Shown: positions 33,694-42,546, counted from the stretch's first letter. The stretch: DNA of 64,000 nt from Abditibacterium sp. (GCA_030448265.1 JAUJNG010000001.1:90490-154489), one strand, 5' to 3'. Notes: generated from the sequence alone by a model not told the origin. A program made the numbers and translations.

Positions 33694-34705
33694 AATTAAC
33701 GCGAAGTGCAAGTTGTAAAACGCCCAAGAACATGGTGAACCAATTGGTGCCAACCGGAGGACACCATGAACTTGGACGAGATGATTATAGCGGTGTATTG
33801 CACCGTAGACGATGCCGTGAAACAGCTTTTGCCCCAACTGCCCCAAGGCCGCTTGCGCCAGAGCGGGCCACCCCCGCTCCTGAGCGAGAGCGAAGTGCTC
33901 ACCATTGAGGTGATGGGCTTGTTTCTGGGTCATGCACAGGACACAGCCACCTTCGACCTGTTCAGGCGCCAGCACCATACCCTGTTTCCGGTTCTGCCGC
34001 AGGTGCATCGCACCACCTACACCCGCCAGAGCGCCAATTTGTGGCGCCTCAAGGAACAGGTGTGGCAACATCTGGTGAATCAATTGCCTCATCATGCCCA
34101 TCTGCACTTTCTCGACAGCGTGCCTTTGCCGGTGTGCCGCTTTGCCCGCGCCTCCTTCTGCCGCCGCTTTAAGTGCCAAGAGGCTACAGGTCTTCAAGCC
34201 AGCTACGGCTTTGATCATGTCGCTCGCCAGACCTTCTACGGCTTCCGCTTGCACTTGCAGGTCTCCTTTCCAGGCGTTGTGCGGCGCTTGGTGATAACAC
34301 CCGCTCATGTCGCCGATGTGGCCGCAACACCTGACCTGATGCAAGATGTGGAAGGCGTGGTCATTGGTGACCGCAACTACCACTCACCAGCCTTGCAAGA
34401 AGAACTTAAAACAGTGGCACCTCATGCTCGCTTACTCACCCCGCCCAAGAAGAAGACGTCCGCAGAGGACAAAAGGCGCAGCGCCCTCTTGAGCCGCTTG
34501 CGCTACCGCATCGAGACGGTCATTAGCCAGTGGTGCGGGCGCTTGCAACTCAAGGCGTGTCACGCCCGCGACACCTGGCACCTGAGCAGCCGACTACTGC
34601 GCGCCGTCCTGTGCCACACACTTTGTATCTTCCTGGCGTATCAACACGGCTTCAAGCCTCTCCAGTTCGCCAAACTCCTCGACTAACTTGCACATCGCGT
34701 TAATT
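33694..34705 (+). mobile_element. IS982-family insertion sequence
   Basis: A 1012-bp element with 21-bp imperfect inverted repeats: AATTAACGCGAAGTGCAAGTT at the left (its first 20 bases AATTAACGCGAAGTGCAAGT) and, at the right, the complement of AATTAACGCGATGTGCAAGT. One intact transposase gene fills it. No target duplication could be identified. It interrupts what looks like one series of minus-strand cassette genes (PNPOx on one side, a broken gene on the other). Confidence 0.85.
33766..34686 (+). CDS. IS982-family transposase
   Basis: A 306-residue DDE transposase. The opening DEMIIAVYCTVDDAVKQLL and the LTIEVMGLFLGHAQDTATF segment are typical of IS982. The first catalytic Asp is in LHFLDSVPLPVCRF, the second in GVVIGDRNYHSPAL, and the Glu is in RLRYRIETVISQW. 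GGAGG stands 7 bases ahead of ATG 33766. The gene is full length, so the element is potentially mobile. Confidence 0.93.
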   Translation: MNLDEMIIAVYCTVDDAVKQLLPQLPQGRLRQSGPPPLLSESEVLTIEVMGLFLGHAQDTATFDLFRRQHHTLFPVLPQVHRTTYTRQSANLWRLKEQVWQHLVNQLPHHAHLHFLDSVPLPVCRFARASFCRRFKCQEATGLQASYGFDHVARQTFYGFRLHLQVSFPGVVRRLVITPAHVADVAATPDLMQDVEGVVIGDRNYHSPALQEELKTVAPHARLLTPPKKKTSAEDKRRSALLSRLRYRIETVISQWCGRLQLKACHARDTWHLSSRLLRAVLCHTLCIFLAYQHGFKPLQFAKLLD

Positions 34706-34808
34706 AGCTTTCTGTTGAAAATCCCGCGCGGCTGCTCGGCGTTCAGGTCTGGGGCCGTTGGAGGGATGGAGGTGGGCTGTGTTAAGACGGACGCGAAAAA
34801 GTCCAAAA

Positions 34809-35242
34809 TCAACCTTTTGCGAATTTGATACTGCGAACAATAGATTAACAAACCTCAGCTTCTTCCTCGGAAAATTCGTTTTCGCAAGTGTGGGTGACGA
34901 GAGCGAAGTTCTTGGCGTCGGAGACATACCATGCTCGAATACTGTCTTTGTTGTTTGAAACGTGGTTGCAGCTAAGAGCAAAGGCTCAGTTTCCGTGACG
35001 TTGTCGTTCATCCTACCGAGTCTGTGCTGCTTACCGAACTCACTCAGCATGTCAGCTAAATCTTGAGCAGATGGGGTAGGAAGTTGACCAGTTTCAAACA
35101 AGGCAACCGAAAATTGAAGTGCGCCATAACCGTCAATCGCCGCAAGGGTAAACGGCGGATTATCGGCTTCCACTTCATCAGTTATGTTACTCCAATTTTC
35201 TGGCGTTGAAACGGTAAACCCCGTGCCGTTGATTGTCCTCAT
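34809..35242 (-). pseudogene. Decayed hypothetical gene (frameshift plus nonsense codon)
   Basis: From ATG 35242 the frame reads GFTVSTPENWSNITDEVEAD and continues to TTKTVFEHG, after which composition changes. A shifted frame continues WYVSDAKNFALVTHTCENEF and SEEEAEVC, then TAA (34845), then SIVRSIKF and TGA. Joined, this would be a 140-residue protein ending in a typical ..IVRSI.F strand. The family is not recognised. It lies just beyond IS982, in the same direction as the cassette genes, so it may be a dead cassette. Confidence 0.65.
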
Positions 35243-35464
35243 AGTCTGGATTTTATTGCATCTAAATTACTTGAATGCAAGATTATGAGCCGTTCGAAAA
35301 CTCAATACAACCGCTTTAATGCAAAAACCCCACGCTGCTTGGCCTTCGAGCGGGGTGCAGATGGATCAAGTCGCGCTATATGCCAAAGGGGCTTCTGCGG
35401 GTTGGGTCCCGTATACCGTCTATGTGAGCCATCACTCCCAGTTGGGCGGCCTTTATAAGAACTC

Positions 35465-35498
35465 AAAAGCCGCCTCAACCCGAAGGTCAAAGCGGCTT
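35465..35498 (-). terminator. Intrinsic terminator with UUCG-type loop
   Basis: On the minus strand AAGCCGC pairs with GCGGCTT, with an inner GACC-TTCG-GGTT hairpin and a TTTTG tail. It lies 39 bases after the stop of the small cysteine-rich peptide gene. Confidence 0.75.
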
Positions 35499-35536
35499 CT
35501 GCTCCCGTCACTGGTCATGCGACCAGCAGCGATTTA

Positions 35537-35656
35537 CTATTTGCAGCAGGGGGCGTCGGGCACACAGCAGGACGCACCGGGTTTGCAGCAGCTCGCCGCT
35601 TGCGCGCCAACTGTCAGCGCAGCCAGCAGGCTCAGGATTTTGAAAAGTTTGCTCAT
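35537..35656 (-). CDS. Small exported cysteine-rich peptide, 39 residues
   Basis: A very short gene on the minus strand: MSKLFKILSLLAALTVGAQA is a clear signal peptide, leaving a mature peptide of about 19 residues with three CC pairs (ASCCKPG, ASCCVPD, APCCK). Length, signal and terminator 39 bases downstream argue for a real gene despite its size. The cysteine pairs, each preceded by Ser or Pro, could bind metal (copper or zinc) or form disulfides outside the cell. The upstream sequence has a GAGG run about 15 bases from the ATG. I know of no named family. Confidence 0.72.
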   Translation of the reverse strand: MSKLFKILSLLAALTVGAQAASCCKPGASCCVPDAPCCK

Positions 35657-35905
35657 GGGTTTCAAAGACGCCTCGTGATAGGTCACGTTGCAACAATCGC
35701 CGTTACGGGAACCGCCTTTGTGTCAAGATGGGTTCATTTCTCGGTTCTTGAGAACGAGCGATTACGATAAGGCGTGGGGCCATGTGAGACCAGCGTTAGG
35801 CGTGCTTCACATTCTCAAAACCCGTTCTCGAAACTGTTTCTCATTTCTAAACGTGCGTGGTGAGTTTTGAGAAGTGGAAAAGGAGGCGGCGCGAGGTGCC
35901 ATTTT

Positions 35906-35928
35906 CATATGAGCTGCCAAACAGGGCA
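35906..35928 (+). repeat. ATATGAG-family repeat, CATATGAG variant
   Basis: TCATATGAGCTGCCAAACAG, then GGCATATCGACAGGTC, partner of the 29938 copy. Confidence 0.6.
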
Positions 35929-35945
35929 TATCGACAGGTCTGTGA

Positions 35946-36341
35946 TCAGGCTTGATACTCCTCGTCGCTGACGTGTTCCATCCAGTCGACAGCCTTGCCG
36001 TCCTGCTGCTCTTGGATGGCGAGGTGGGTCATGGCTGTAGTGGCCGTCGCGCCGTGCCAGTGTTTCTCGCCCGGAGGAAACCAAATCACGTCACCCGAAC
36101 GGATTTCCTCTCTGGCACATCCCTCGCGTTGTGCCCATCCACAGCCCGCCGTCACGATCAAAGTTTGCCCCAGCGGGTGGGTGTGCCAGGCGGTGCGAGC
36201 GCCCGGCTCAAAAGTAACAGTCGCGCCGCCGACACGTGCGGGCTCGTCCGCCTGGAAGCGAGAGTCAATACGCACCTTGCCGGTAAACCAATCGGCAGAG
36301 CCTTCTTGCGAGGGCTGCGAGCCATTTCTTTTGATGTCCAT
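35946..36341 (-). CDS. Cupin protein, (R)-mandelonitrile-lyase-like
   Basis: A 131-residue single-domain cupin. Metal ligands are seen in motif 1, [20 protein letters not shown], and in motif 2, [17 protein letters not shown], ending [11 protein letters not shown] and [11 protein letters not shown]. This pattern is shared by manganese-dependent cupin hydroxynitrile lyases and by carboxymuconolactone-decarboxylase-associated cupins. The natural role of such proteins is mostly unknown. ATG 36341 begins the family-typical [11 protein letters not shown]. Confidence 0.88.
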   Translation of the reverse strand: MDIKRNGSQPSQEGSADWFTGKVRIDSRFQADEPARVGGATVTFEPGARTAWHTHPLGQTLIVTAGCGWAQREGCAREEIRSGDVIWFPPGEKHWHGATATTAMTHLAIQEQQDGKAVDWMEHVSDEEYQA

Positions 36342-36402
36342 TTTCAGATCCTTGAGTTAACGCTGCCAAAAACAAATGCTATCTTTACACCTCGCTCCTC
36401 CC

Positions 36403-36431
36403 TTGACACCGCCTCGCAAAAGAATTAAGTT
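36403..36431 (+). promoter_or_regulatory. Sigma70-type promoter of lexA
   Basis: TTGACA at 36403-36408 and TAAGTT at 36426-36431 are separated by 17 bases. Transcription should start just ahead of the palindrome at 36449. Confidence 0.65.
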
Positions 36432-36445
36432 TCTCGGCAAGGCAT

Positions 36446-37123
36446 TTGCCGTATACCTATACGGAACCAAGGAGAAAAGCTATTAACCCCCTCACCCCGC
36501 GCCAAAACGAGCTGCTCCAGACCATTGCGACCTTCTGGCGACAAGGCCGCTCACCCACTACTGCCGAGCTGATGCAGGCTCTGCACCTGGCCACAATTTC
36601 GGGCCTGGACGACTTACTGCGCCCTGTCCAGCACAAGGGCTTCATTGAAGTGGAGCGCCCTGGGAGGGGTAAGCAACGCCGCTTCGAACTCACAGCCCAG
36701 GGACGGATGCAAACGGGCCTTGGCCTGCCCGTGCTGGGCGCCATTCCAGCGGGCCCACTGCGTGAAGCGATTCAAGAAAACGCGCAGTGGATCGAGGGCG
36801 CCGGAGCCTTGCTGCGCACCCAGCCCGGCGACTTTCTGCTGCGCGTCGAGGGCGTTTCGATGATTGGCGCGGGCATCTTGCCCGGCGATTATGTGCAGTT
36901 GCGCCCCGACATCAGGGTGCAAAGCGGAGAGATCGTCGCGGCGCAGATCTGCGAGACCGAAGGCGCCAGCGTGGAAGCGACGCTCAAGTATCTCGACTTC
37001 ATTAGAGGAGAACCGACTGTTCGGCTGCGCGCGGCGAATCCGGCGTATCCCGACCGCGAGTTCGCGGCAGAGTGCGTGAGTGTCGCGGGTGTCTTTCGCG
37101 GCCTGATCCGCGCGGGAGACTAG
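36446..37123 (+). CDS. lexA: LexA-like SOS repressor
   Basis: Winged-helix DNA-binding domain (TPRQNELLQTIATFWRQG, SPTTAELMQALHL) followed by an S24 self-cleavage domain. Cleavage site Ala-Gly lies in GAIPAGPL (102-103), nucleophile Ser 138 in VEGVSMIGAGI, and Lys 181 in EATLKYLDF. TTG 36446 is the only conventional start, but it lies at the edge of the operator. AAGGAG at 36469-36474 is ideally placed for a rare ATT start at 36482 (INPLTPRQN), which would put the operator in the leader; I think this more likely. It heads the imuB-dnaE2 cluster and probably represses it. Confidence 0.88.
   Translation: MPYTYTEPRRKAINPLTPRQNELLQTIATFWRQGRSPTTAELMQALHLATISGLDDLLRPVQHKGFIEVERPGRGKQRRFELTAQGRMQTGLGLPVLGAIPAGPLREAIQENAQWIEGAGALLRTQPGDFLLRVEGVSMIGAGILPGDYVQLRPDIRVQSGEIVAAQICETEGASVEATLKYLDFIRGEPTVRLRAANPAYPDREFAAECVSVAGVFRGLIRAGD
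36449..36464. promoter_or_regulatory. Palindromic LexA operator (SOS box) candidate
   Basis: CCGTATA and TATACGG are perfect inverted arms around CC. It lies between promoter and ribosome site of lexA, as expected for autorepression. No second clear copy was found in front of imuB. Confidence 0.7.
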
Positions 37124-37160
37124 AAACCGAAGAGTAGAAAAGGCGAAGAACACAAACGAC

Positions 37161-37206
37161 AACGCGCCCGATGCGAAAGCTTGGCGGCACAGCATCGAGC
37201 GCGTTT
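37161..37206 (+). terminator. Strong hairpin after lexA
   Basis: AACGCGC.CGATGC pairs with GCATCG.GCGCGTT, followed by TTT. It separates lexA from imuB, so imuB must have its own promoter. Confidence 0.7.
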
Positions 37207-37354
37207 CCCGACCCGAGGGCAAGCCCCCTGGTCACGACCTCGCGCAGGGCGATGTCGCATCCAAAGTTTATCATTTCGGGCGCTCGATTCGTTTCTTAGA
37301 TGCCCGGGATAAGCCTGGCAGCGACACCCTTTCGCGCATCAAAAAGGATGTCAA

Positions 37355-38626
37355 ATGCCGGACTATTTTTGCCTCTGGATTCCGCACTTCGCGGCCTGGA
37401 CCCTCTCCCAATCCGAAGCGGCGCTGCAAGGTCGTGCTTTTGCGGTGTGCGAAAGCGGGAAGGTTGTGGCCGCGTCACCCCTGGCCATCGAAGCGGGCGT
37501 CGGGATCGGCATGACCAGCGGGCGGGCGCAGTCGCGCCTGTCGTCGCTTCTCATCGTGGCGCGCGATTCGTCACGGGAGACTCTGGCGTGGGAAGAGGTG
37601 CAGCGCACCTTCTATGGCCTCACACCCCGGGTCGAATCCGCAGCGCCGGGCCTGCTCTTCGCCGAAGTGGACGCTCGCAAGGCGATACCCCTGCTGCGCT
37701 CATGGCAGGCACAGGGCGGAGCGGCGCAGGACCGTGCTACGGCTCATCTGGCGGCCCTATCCACTTCCACAGGTCAAGCCCGCGTTGTCAAAGCCGGACG
37801 CGAAGCGGCGTTTGGAGATATGACGCGCCTGGATGTGCTGCGTCACGCCGGCATCAGCGCCGCCACTCTCCAGCGCCTGGAGTGGTTTGGCTGGGTTTAT
37901 GTCGGCGCGCTGCGCGTGCTCACGCGGCGCCAGCTCGAAGAACAGGTCGGAGCCGAGGGCGCCTCTCTTTACCGTTTTGCACAGGGGCCACGCTGCCGCG
38001 ACAACCTCCGCCCTGTCACGACCTGGCAGCCACCCCAGGAGGTGAGCGCGACGCTCTCGTTCGAGTTGCCAGCGCGCGAGCCATGCGAGTGGGAAGGCGC
38101 CCTCGATTTGCTTCTCGAGAAGGTGTGCGCCGCGCTGGGGTCGCGCCGTGCCCGCACTCTGGAAGTGCGCCTCGAGTCGCCCATCGCGCCCCTGGCGGCG
38201 CGGCGTGTCCTCAAAGAACCCACCTGCCAGACGCAGGCCCTGGGCGCTCCGGCTCGCGCCTGCCTCGAAGACGTGCTCAAGATGCTGGCGCCGCTGCCCG
38301 CGGTGGTTCTGGGGCTGGAAGTGCGTCTGGGCGCTCTCTCGTGCCCGCCGTCGCAGGCCTCGCTTTTCGAGGGGGAGAAAGCGGAGAAGGTCGAACGGCC
38401 CAGACGGCTGCGCGCCGCACTCGAGAGCGTGGAGTCCCGTTTTAGCGGTCAGTCGGGGCGCTATGTGCCCGATGAGCTGGACGGACCCTTTCCCGAAGAG
38501 CAGTGGCGCTTCGATCCGGTGGGTGGATGGCTCAGTGCCCTCGAGACACTTAACGATGAGCGCAAAGAGCGCTCGGGTAAAGGGCACCCGGGCACAGAGA
38601 GATTGGGCCAGAGGGGACCGCGCTAA
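37355..38626 (+). CDS. imuB: ImuB-like, catalytically inactive Y-family polymerase
   Basis: A 423-residue protein. The start FCLWIPHFAAWTLSQSEAAL aligns with the Y-family palm entry but lacks the catalytic Asp, and the second acidic motif is replaced by APGLLFAEVDA, as in ImuB proteins. The HhH-type region (DVLRHAGISAATLQRLEWFGW) and little-finger part follow. A beta-clamp-binding motif QASLF lies near residue 348, as expected for ImuB, which tethers DnaE2 to the clamp. AAAGGATG precedes ATG 37355. The next genes are DUF6504 and dnaE2, an operon for error-prone translesion synthesis. No imuA is present. Confidence 0.88.
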   Translation: MPDYFCLWIPHFAAWTLSQSEAALQGRAFAVCESGKVVAASPLAIEAGVGIGMTSGRAQSRLSSLLIVARDSSRETLAWEEVQRTFYGLTPRVESAAPGLLFAEVDARKAIPLLRSWQAQGGAAQDRATAHLAALSTSTGQARVVKAGREAAFGDMTRLDVLRHAGISAATLQRLEWFGWVYVGALRVLTRRQLEEQVGAEGASLYRFAQGPRCRDNLRPVTTWQPPQEVSATLSFELPAREPCEWEGALDLLLEKVCAALGSRRARTLEVRLESPIAPLAARRVLKEPTCQTQALGAPARACLEDVLKMLAPLPAVVLGLEVRLGALSCPPSQASLFEGEKAEKVERPRRLRAALESVESRFSGQSGRYVPDELDGPFPEEQWRFDPVGGWLSALETLNDERKERSGKGHPGTERLGQRGPR

Positions 38627-38629
38627 TCC

Positions 38630-38905
38630 ATGCGACAAGCCAGTGCCAATCCTCTGGGCGCCCAGATCTACGTCGAGGCGCCCAAAGGTGTGCCCATCCG
38701 CCTGGTGTGGGGCAATCGGCCCTTTCGCGTTCTCAGCATCGAGGCGGTGTGGTGCGTGGAGGGTAAGTGGTGGCTTGATCGCGAGCGATCCGGAGCCCGG
38801 CGGCGCTACTTCCGGCTTCTGGTCGCCCCGCCAGGCGGGCCGGAGCGCTGCGTAGAGATCTACTGCCAGGGCGCAGCGTGGAAGCTGTGGCGTATCGCGG
38901 ATTAG
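38630..38905 (+). CDS. DUF6504 family protein
   Basis: A 91-residue basic protein that starts 4 bases after the imuB stop, so it is translated from the same message. It contains VRLVWGN-type segments: IRLVWGNRPFRVLSIEAVWCVEGKWW, then RRYFRLLVAPPGGPERCVEIYC and WKLWRIAD. DUF6504 commonly occurs as a separate gene or as a C-terminal domain next to ImuB and DnaE2. A role in holding the mutagenic polymerase complex together is inferred from that constant association. Confidence 0.82.
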   Translation: MRQASANPLGAQIYVEAPKGVPIRLVWGNRPFRVLSIEAVWCVEGKWWLDRERSGARRRYFRLLVAPPGGPERCVEIYCQGAAWKLWRIAD

Positions 38906-38916
38906 GTGATTCCTCT

Positions 38917-41900
38917 ATGGTTCATCTTCACGCCCGTTCGTGGTTTTCCTTTGGCGCCGGAGCCTCTTCGCCACTCGCTTTGGCACGCGGGGCGGCAAGG
39001 CGCGGACAGACTGCGCTCGCCCTCACTGACCGCAGCACGCTCGCGGGTGCAGTGCGTCACGCGACGGCGTGCAAAGAGGTGGGAATCGCCCCCGTGTTCG
39101 GCGCGACGGTAATGGTTGGAAACGGCGAAAGCGAAGGCGCGCCGCTGGTTCTCCTCTGCGCCGACCAAAACGGTTATGCCAACCTTTGCGACCTGGTGAC
39201 GCTGGCGCACTTGCGGGCGGCTCAAAAGGGCGACCGCTCCAAACCGAGCTTGCATTTTGAGGAGCTTCGCGCCCATGCAGAAGGCCTGTTTTGCCTGACG
39301 GGCGACCACGACAGCGCTTTATCGGGTTTTCTCGAGGCGAGGCAGTGGGCAAGGGCACGAGCTTTCGCAGGCGCTTTGCAGTCTGTTTTTGGCGATCGGC
39401 TGCTGATTGAACTGACCCACCACGAGCTCCCCGGTGACAACGCGCGGTTGCGCAGCAGCATCGAAATGGCGCAGACGCTCGGCATTGCAACCGTGGCGAC
39501 CAACGCGGTGCGCTACGCCACGCCCGCAGAATACGCGGTTTACGATGCCCTGACCTGCATGCGATTGGGAATCTGCGTCGCACAAAGTCACCGCGAAAGG
39601 CCGCGCAACTCGCGCGCGTTCTTGTGTGGCGAGGCGAGACTTCTCAAATTGGAACTGCCCGCCGAGGCGCTGGCCAACTCCGAAGCCATTGCGCGCGAGT
39701 GCCGCGTCGAAATTATTCCCGGCGAGGTCACACCGCCGCGTGCGCATCTGCCCGCAGGTTTAGATGCGACCGATTTTCTCAAGCGGCTGTGTGTTGAAGG
39801 CCTTAGCGCGCGTGGGCTGTCGACTTCGCGCGCCGCTAAAACTCAGTTGAAGAAAGAGATCGAGGTCGTGTCGCATCTCGAACTCGAAGAGTTTTTTCTC
39901 ACCGTGCGCGAGGTCGTGGCGTTTGCGCGCTCGCGCGGCATTCGGTGTTGCGGGCGCGGCTCGGCGGCCAATTCGCTTATCGCCTACTTGCTGGGTATCA
40001 CCGAAGTCGATCCACTGCGCCACCATCTGCTGTTCGAGCGTTTTTTGCACGAAGGGCGCAAGGGGATGCCCGACATCGACGTCGATTTCGAGACTCACCG
40101 CCGCAGTGAAGTGATCGCCTGGATGGGAGAGCGTTGGGGCGATGCTCACACCGCAATGACGGCCAACACCAATACCTTTCGCTTAAGAAGTGCGGTGCGC
40201 GACATGGGCAAAGTTCTGGGTTACCCGCTGCCGCTTTTGGACAAGGCAACTAAAAATCTGCCCCACGCGAATGTGCGGCATGCGGGCGAGTTTCGACCCG
40301 AACTGGTTGAAACTTTGGGCGATGGCGTCGCGCTCGATGTTTTGCTGGGACTTTGCGCTTCGCTCCACGATGGTGTTGAATCTTCGCCGCGTCACTTGAG
40401 TTTGCATTCGGGCGGCATGATCCTCTCGCGACAAAACCTGCGCCACATCTCGCCGATCCAGACTTCAGCGAATGGCGTGCGGCAGGTGCAGTTCAACAAG
40501 GACGATGTCGAAAGGCTCGGCCTGATCAAGTTCGACGTGCTGGGGCTGCGGATGCTTTCGGTCGTCACCGAAGCGACGCAGCTTCTGGAAAGCGTGGGAG
40601 AGGCCGCGCCGGATGTGGACGCACTGCCCGACGGAGACCCCGCAACTTATGAACTGATTCGCAGCGCACGCACGCTCGGCGTTTTCCAGATCGAAAGTCC
40701 TGGGCAGTGGAATCTGCTTTCCCGAACGCAGCCGGAGCATTTTGATGACCTGGTGATGCAAGTCGCGCTGTTTCGGCCTGGGCCGCTTCAAGGCAACATG
40801 GTGCATCCCTTTGTGGCACGGCGGCGCGGCTGGGCCAAAGTATCGTATCCGCACCCGTGCCTGGAAAGCGTGCTCAGGGACACCTACGGCATCATCCTTT
40901 TTCAGGAACAGGTTCTGGAAGTCGCTCACGTCTTCGCGGGCATGAACTTAATGCAGGCCGACGAGTTCCGGCGCCTGATGAGCAAACAGCGCGACAGAGG
41001 GGAAATGGAAGCGATGCGCGAGAAGTTCGTGGGCGGCGCGGTGACCGCCCACGCCGGCAGTAAGCATCCAGTGGGAGTTCCTCTGGCCAACCGCGTGTTC
41101 GATCTGGTGAGCAAGTTCGTGGGTTACGGCTTTTGCCGCTCCCACGCGGCGGCCTTTGCGCGCACCGTCTACCAGTCGAGCTTTCTCAAAGCGCACCATC
41201 CGGCAGCCTACATGGCCGCCGTTCTGGAACACAAGCCAGGCTTTTTTCCGCTCCACACCCTGCTCGAAGAAGCGCGGCTTTTCGGCGTCCGCGTTCTGCC
41301 GCCCTGCATCCACCGCTCAAGCGTCAAATACAGCCTTGAGAGGATTGGAGATGAGAAGGGGCGCGAAGAAAAGGACGGAGGTGAACTGGCGATTCGGGTT
41401 CCGCTTACCCAGATTCAGGAACTGAGTCCCGAAAGCGCTGCGCGCCTGGTTCTGGAACGCGCGTTGGAGCCATTCACCTCGCTCGACGACCTGTTTCGGC
41501 GCGTCAAGCTCTCTCCGCAGGCGTGGGACAACCTGGCGCGCTCCGGTGTCCTCGACGCCTTCGGGCCACGCCGCCAGGTGTTGTGGCACCTGGGCCGATT
41601 GGCTCGCCTGTCGAACGCGGAGAGGAAGCGCGGCGGCCAGCTTTCGCTTGCGGAGCAGATGGCTCTGCCGGTCGAACTGCCCTTAGAGCGCGTGCCCGCG
41701 TTTCCACTTTTGCCCGCGCAGGAAACGAGTTGGGACTTTGCCACCATGAGTCTGACGACAGGGCCGCACCCGCTAGCGCTGCGTCGTCCCGACCTGGTGC
41801 GTCTGGGAGCTAAACCCATCAAGGAGTTGTTTTCTCTGACGACCGGAACCACCGTTTTGACGGCGGGCGCGGTGATTTCTCGGCAGAGACCGCCCACAGC

Positions 41901-42198
41901 TAAGGGCATGTGCTTCATCATCCTCGAAGATGAATCCGGAAGGGTGCCAACAGCGATCACTCCACAGGTTTACGAAAAGTTCGAAAGGGTATTACGCGAG
42001 CCGCGTCTGCTCGTCGAGGGCCGTCTCGAAGCGCCTCCCGAAGAAAAGAAGGGTGGGACAACTGGCGTTTACCGCTCCGTTCTAATTGAAAGAATCTGGT
42101 CGATGGATGAAGTGATGACTCCGGTTCAATCCGTCACGATTGGCGCGAAGGGGCATCCTGGCGAGAGTCCGCGGACAGCAGCCAGTGGCGCTGGATAA
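38917..42198 (+). CDS. dnaE2: Error-prone DNA polymerase III alpha subunit DnaE2
   Basis: A 1093-residue C-family polymerase. The N-terminal PHP domain begins MVHLHARSWFSFGAGASSPL. The palm carries CCGRGSAANSLIAYLLGI and the catalytic aspartates in GMPDIDVDFE; fingers include DDLVMQVALFRPGPLQGNMVHP. HhH and OB-fold domains end the protein; it is shorter than DnaE1 and lacks its long tail, as DnaE2 does. ATG 38917 has AGGTGA 8 bases upstream, and the gene begins only 11 bases after the DUF6504 stop. With ImuB it carries out translesion synthesis and induced mutagenesis, probably under LexA control. Confidence 0.93.
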   Translation: MVHLHARSWFSFGAGASSPLALARGAARRGQTALALTDRSTLAGAVRHATACKEVGIAPVFGATVMVGNGESEGAPLVLLCADQNGYANLCDLVTLAHLRAAQKGDRSKPSLHFEELRAHAEGLFCLTGDHDSALSGFLEARQWARARAFAGALQSVFGDRLLIELTHHELPGDNARLRSSIEMAQTLGIATVATNAVRYATPAEYAVYDALTCMRLGICVAQSHRERPRNSRAFLCGEARLLKLELPAEALANSEAIARECRVEIIPGEVTPPRAHLPAGLDATDFLKRLCVEGLSARGLSTSRAAKTQLKKEIEVVSHLELEEFFLTVREVVAFARSRGIRCCGRGSAANSLIAYLLGITEVDPLRHHLLFERFLHEGRKGMPDIDVDFETHRRSEVIAWMGERWGDAHTAMTANTNTFRLRSAVRDMGKVLGYPLPLLDKATKNLPHANVRHAGEFRPELVETLGDGVALDVLLGLCASLHDGVESSPRHLSLHSGGMILSRQNLRHISPIQTSANGVRQVQFNKDDVERLGLIKFDVLGLRMLSVVTEATQLLESVGEAAPDVDALPDGDPATYELIRSARTLGVFQIESPGQWNLLSRTQPEHFDDLVMQVALFRPGPLQGNMVHPFVARRRGWAKVSYPHPCLESVLRDTYGIILFQEQVLEVAHVFAGMNLMQADEFRRLMSKQRDRGEMEAMREKFVGGAVTAHAGSKHPVGVPLANRVFDLVSKFVGYGFCRSHAAAFARTVYQSSFLKAHHPAAYMAAVLEHKPGFFPLHTLLEEARLFGVRVLPPCIHRSSVKYSLERIGDEKGREEKDGGELAIRVPLTQIQELSPESAARLVLERALEPFTSLDDLFRRVKLSPQAWDNLARSGVLDAFGPRRQVLWHLGRLARLSNAERKRGGQLSLAEQMALPVELPLERVPAFPLLPAQETSWDFATMSLTTGPHPLALRRPDLVRLGAKPIKELFSLTTGTTVLTAGAVISRQRPPTAKGMCFIILEDESGRVPTAITPQVYEKFERVLREPRLLVEGRLEAPPEEKKGGTTGVYRSVLIERIWSMDEVMTPVQSVTIGAKGHPGESPRTAASGAG

Positions 42199-42289
42199 GT
42201 GCTTCCATTCCGCGCTTACAAACGCACATCCTCCGTCGAAAGAGCAAGTGTAGGAAGGGCGTTTTAATGCCGATATTGAAACGTTTTTG

Positions 42290-42314
42290 TGAGATATGAG
42301 TGGCTCAAAAGGGG
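42290..42314 (+). repeat. ATATGAG-family intergenic repeat
   Basis: TGAGATATGAGTGGCTCAAA, then AGGGGC, downstream of dnaE2 and ahead of the mutL remnant. Confidence 0.65.
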
Positions 42315-42342
42315 CATTGGCAGGAGCCACTCTAAATTCGGC

Positions 42343-42546
42343 TTATCTCATAGCGTATTCGCGCTCAAATTTTTTGTGGAGTTCGTCACTCGGGATCTTG
42401 AACAGGATGGGCTGGCCGTGCAGGCAAATGCTTGGATTCTCGACCTGCGCCAAATCATCCACCAGGCGCTGCATCGCTTCGAGGGGCAACGGATCGCCCG
42501 CCTTGATCGCGTTCTTGCACGCCAGCATGGTGAGCAGGGCGTTGCG
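42343..42546 (-). pseudogene. mutL: MutL C-terminal remnant
   Basis: The minus strand reads NALLTMLACKNAIKAGDPLP, LEAMQRLVDDLAQVENPSIC, LHGQPILFKIPSDELHKKFE and ends TAA at 42343. This is the end of the MutL endonuclease/dimerisation domain (compare ACK.AIKAGD.L...EM..L...L....NP..CPHGRP). Everything before it is gone: the homology stops at about 42546, where an IS1-type transposase remnant begins on the other strand. It is a fragment of a mismatch-repair gene, not a functional copy. Confidence 0.75.

Noticed and set aside
37300..38445. Long reading frame of 381 codons overlapping imuB on the same strand
   Set aside because: Arginine/alanine-rich shadow of imuB, which has full ImuB homology in its own frame.
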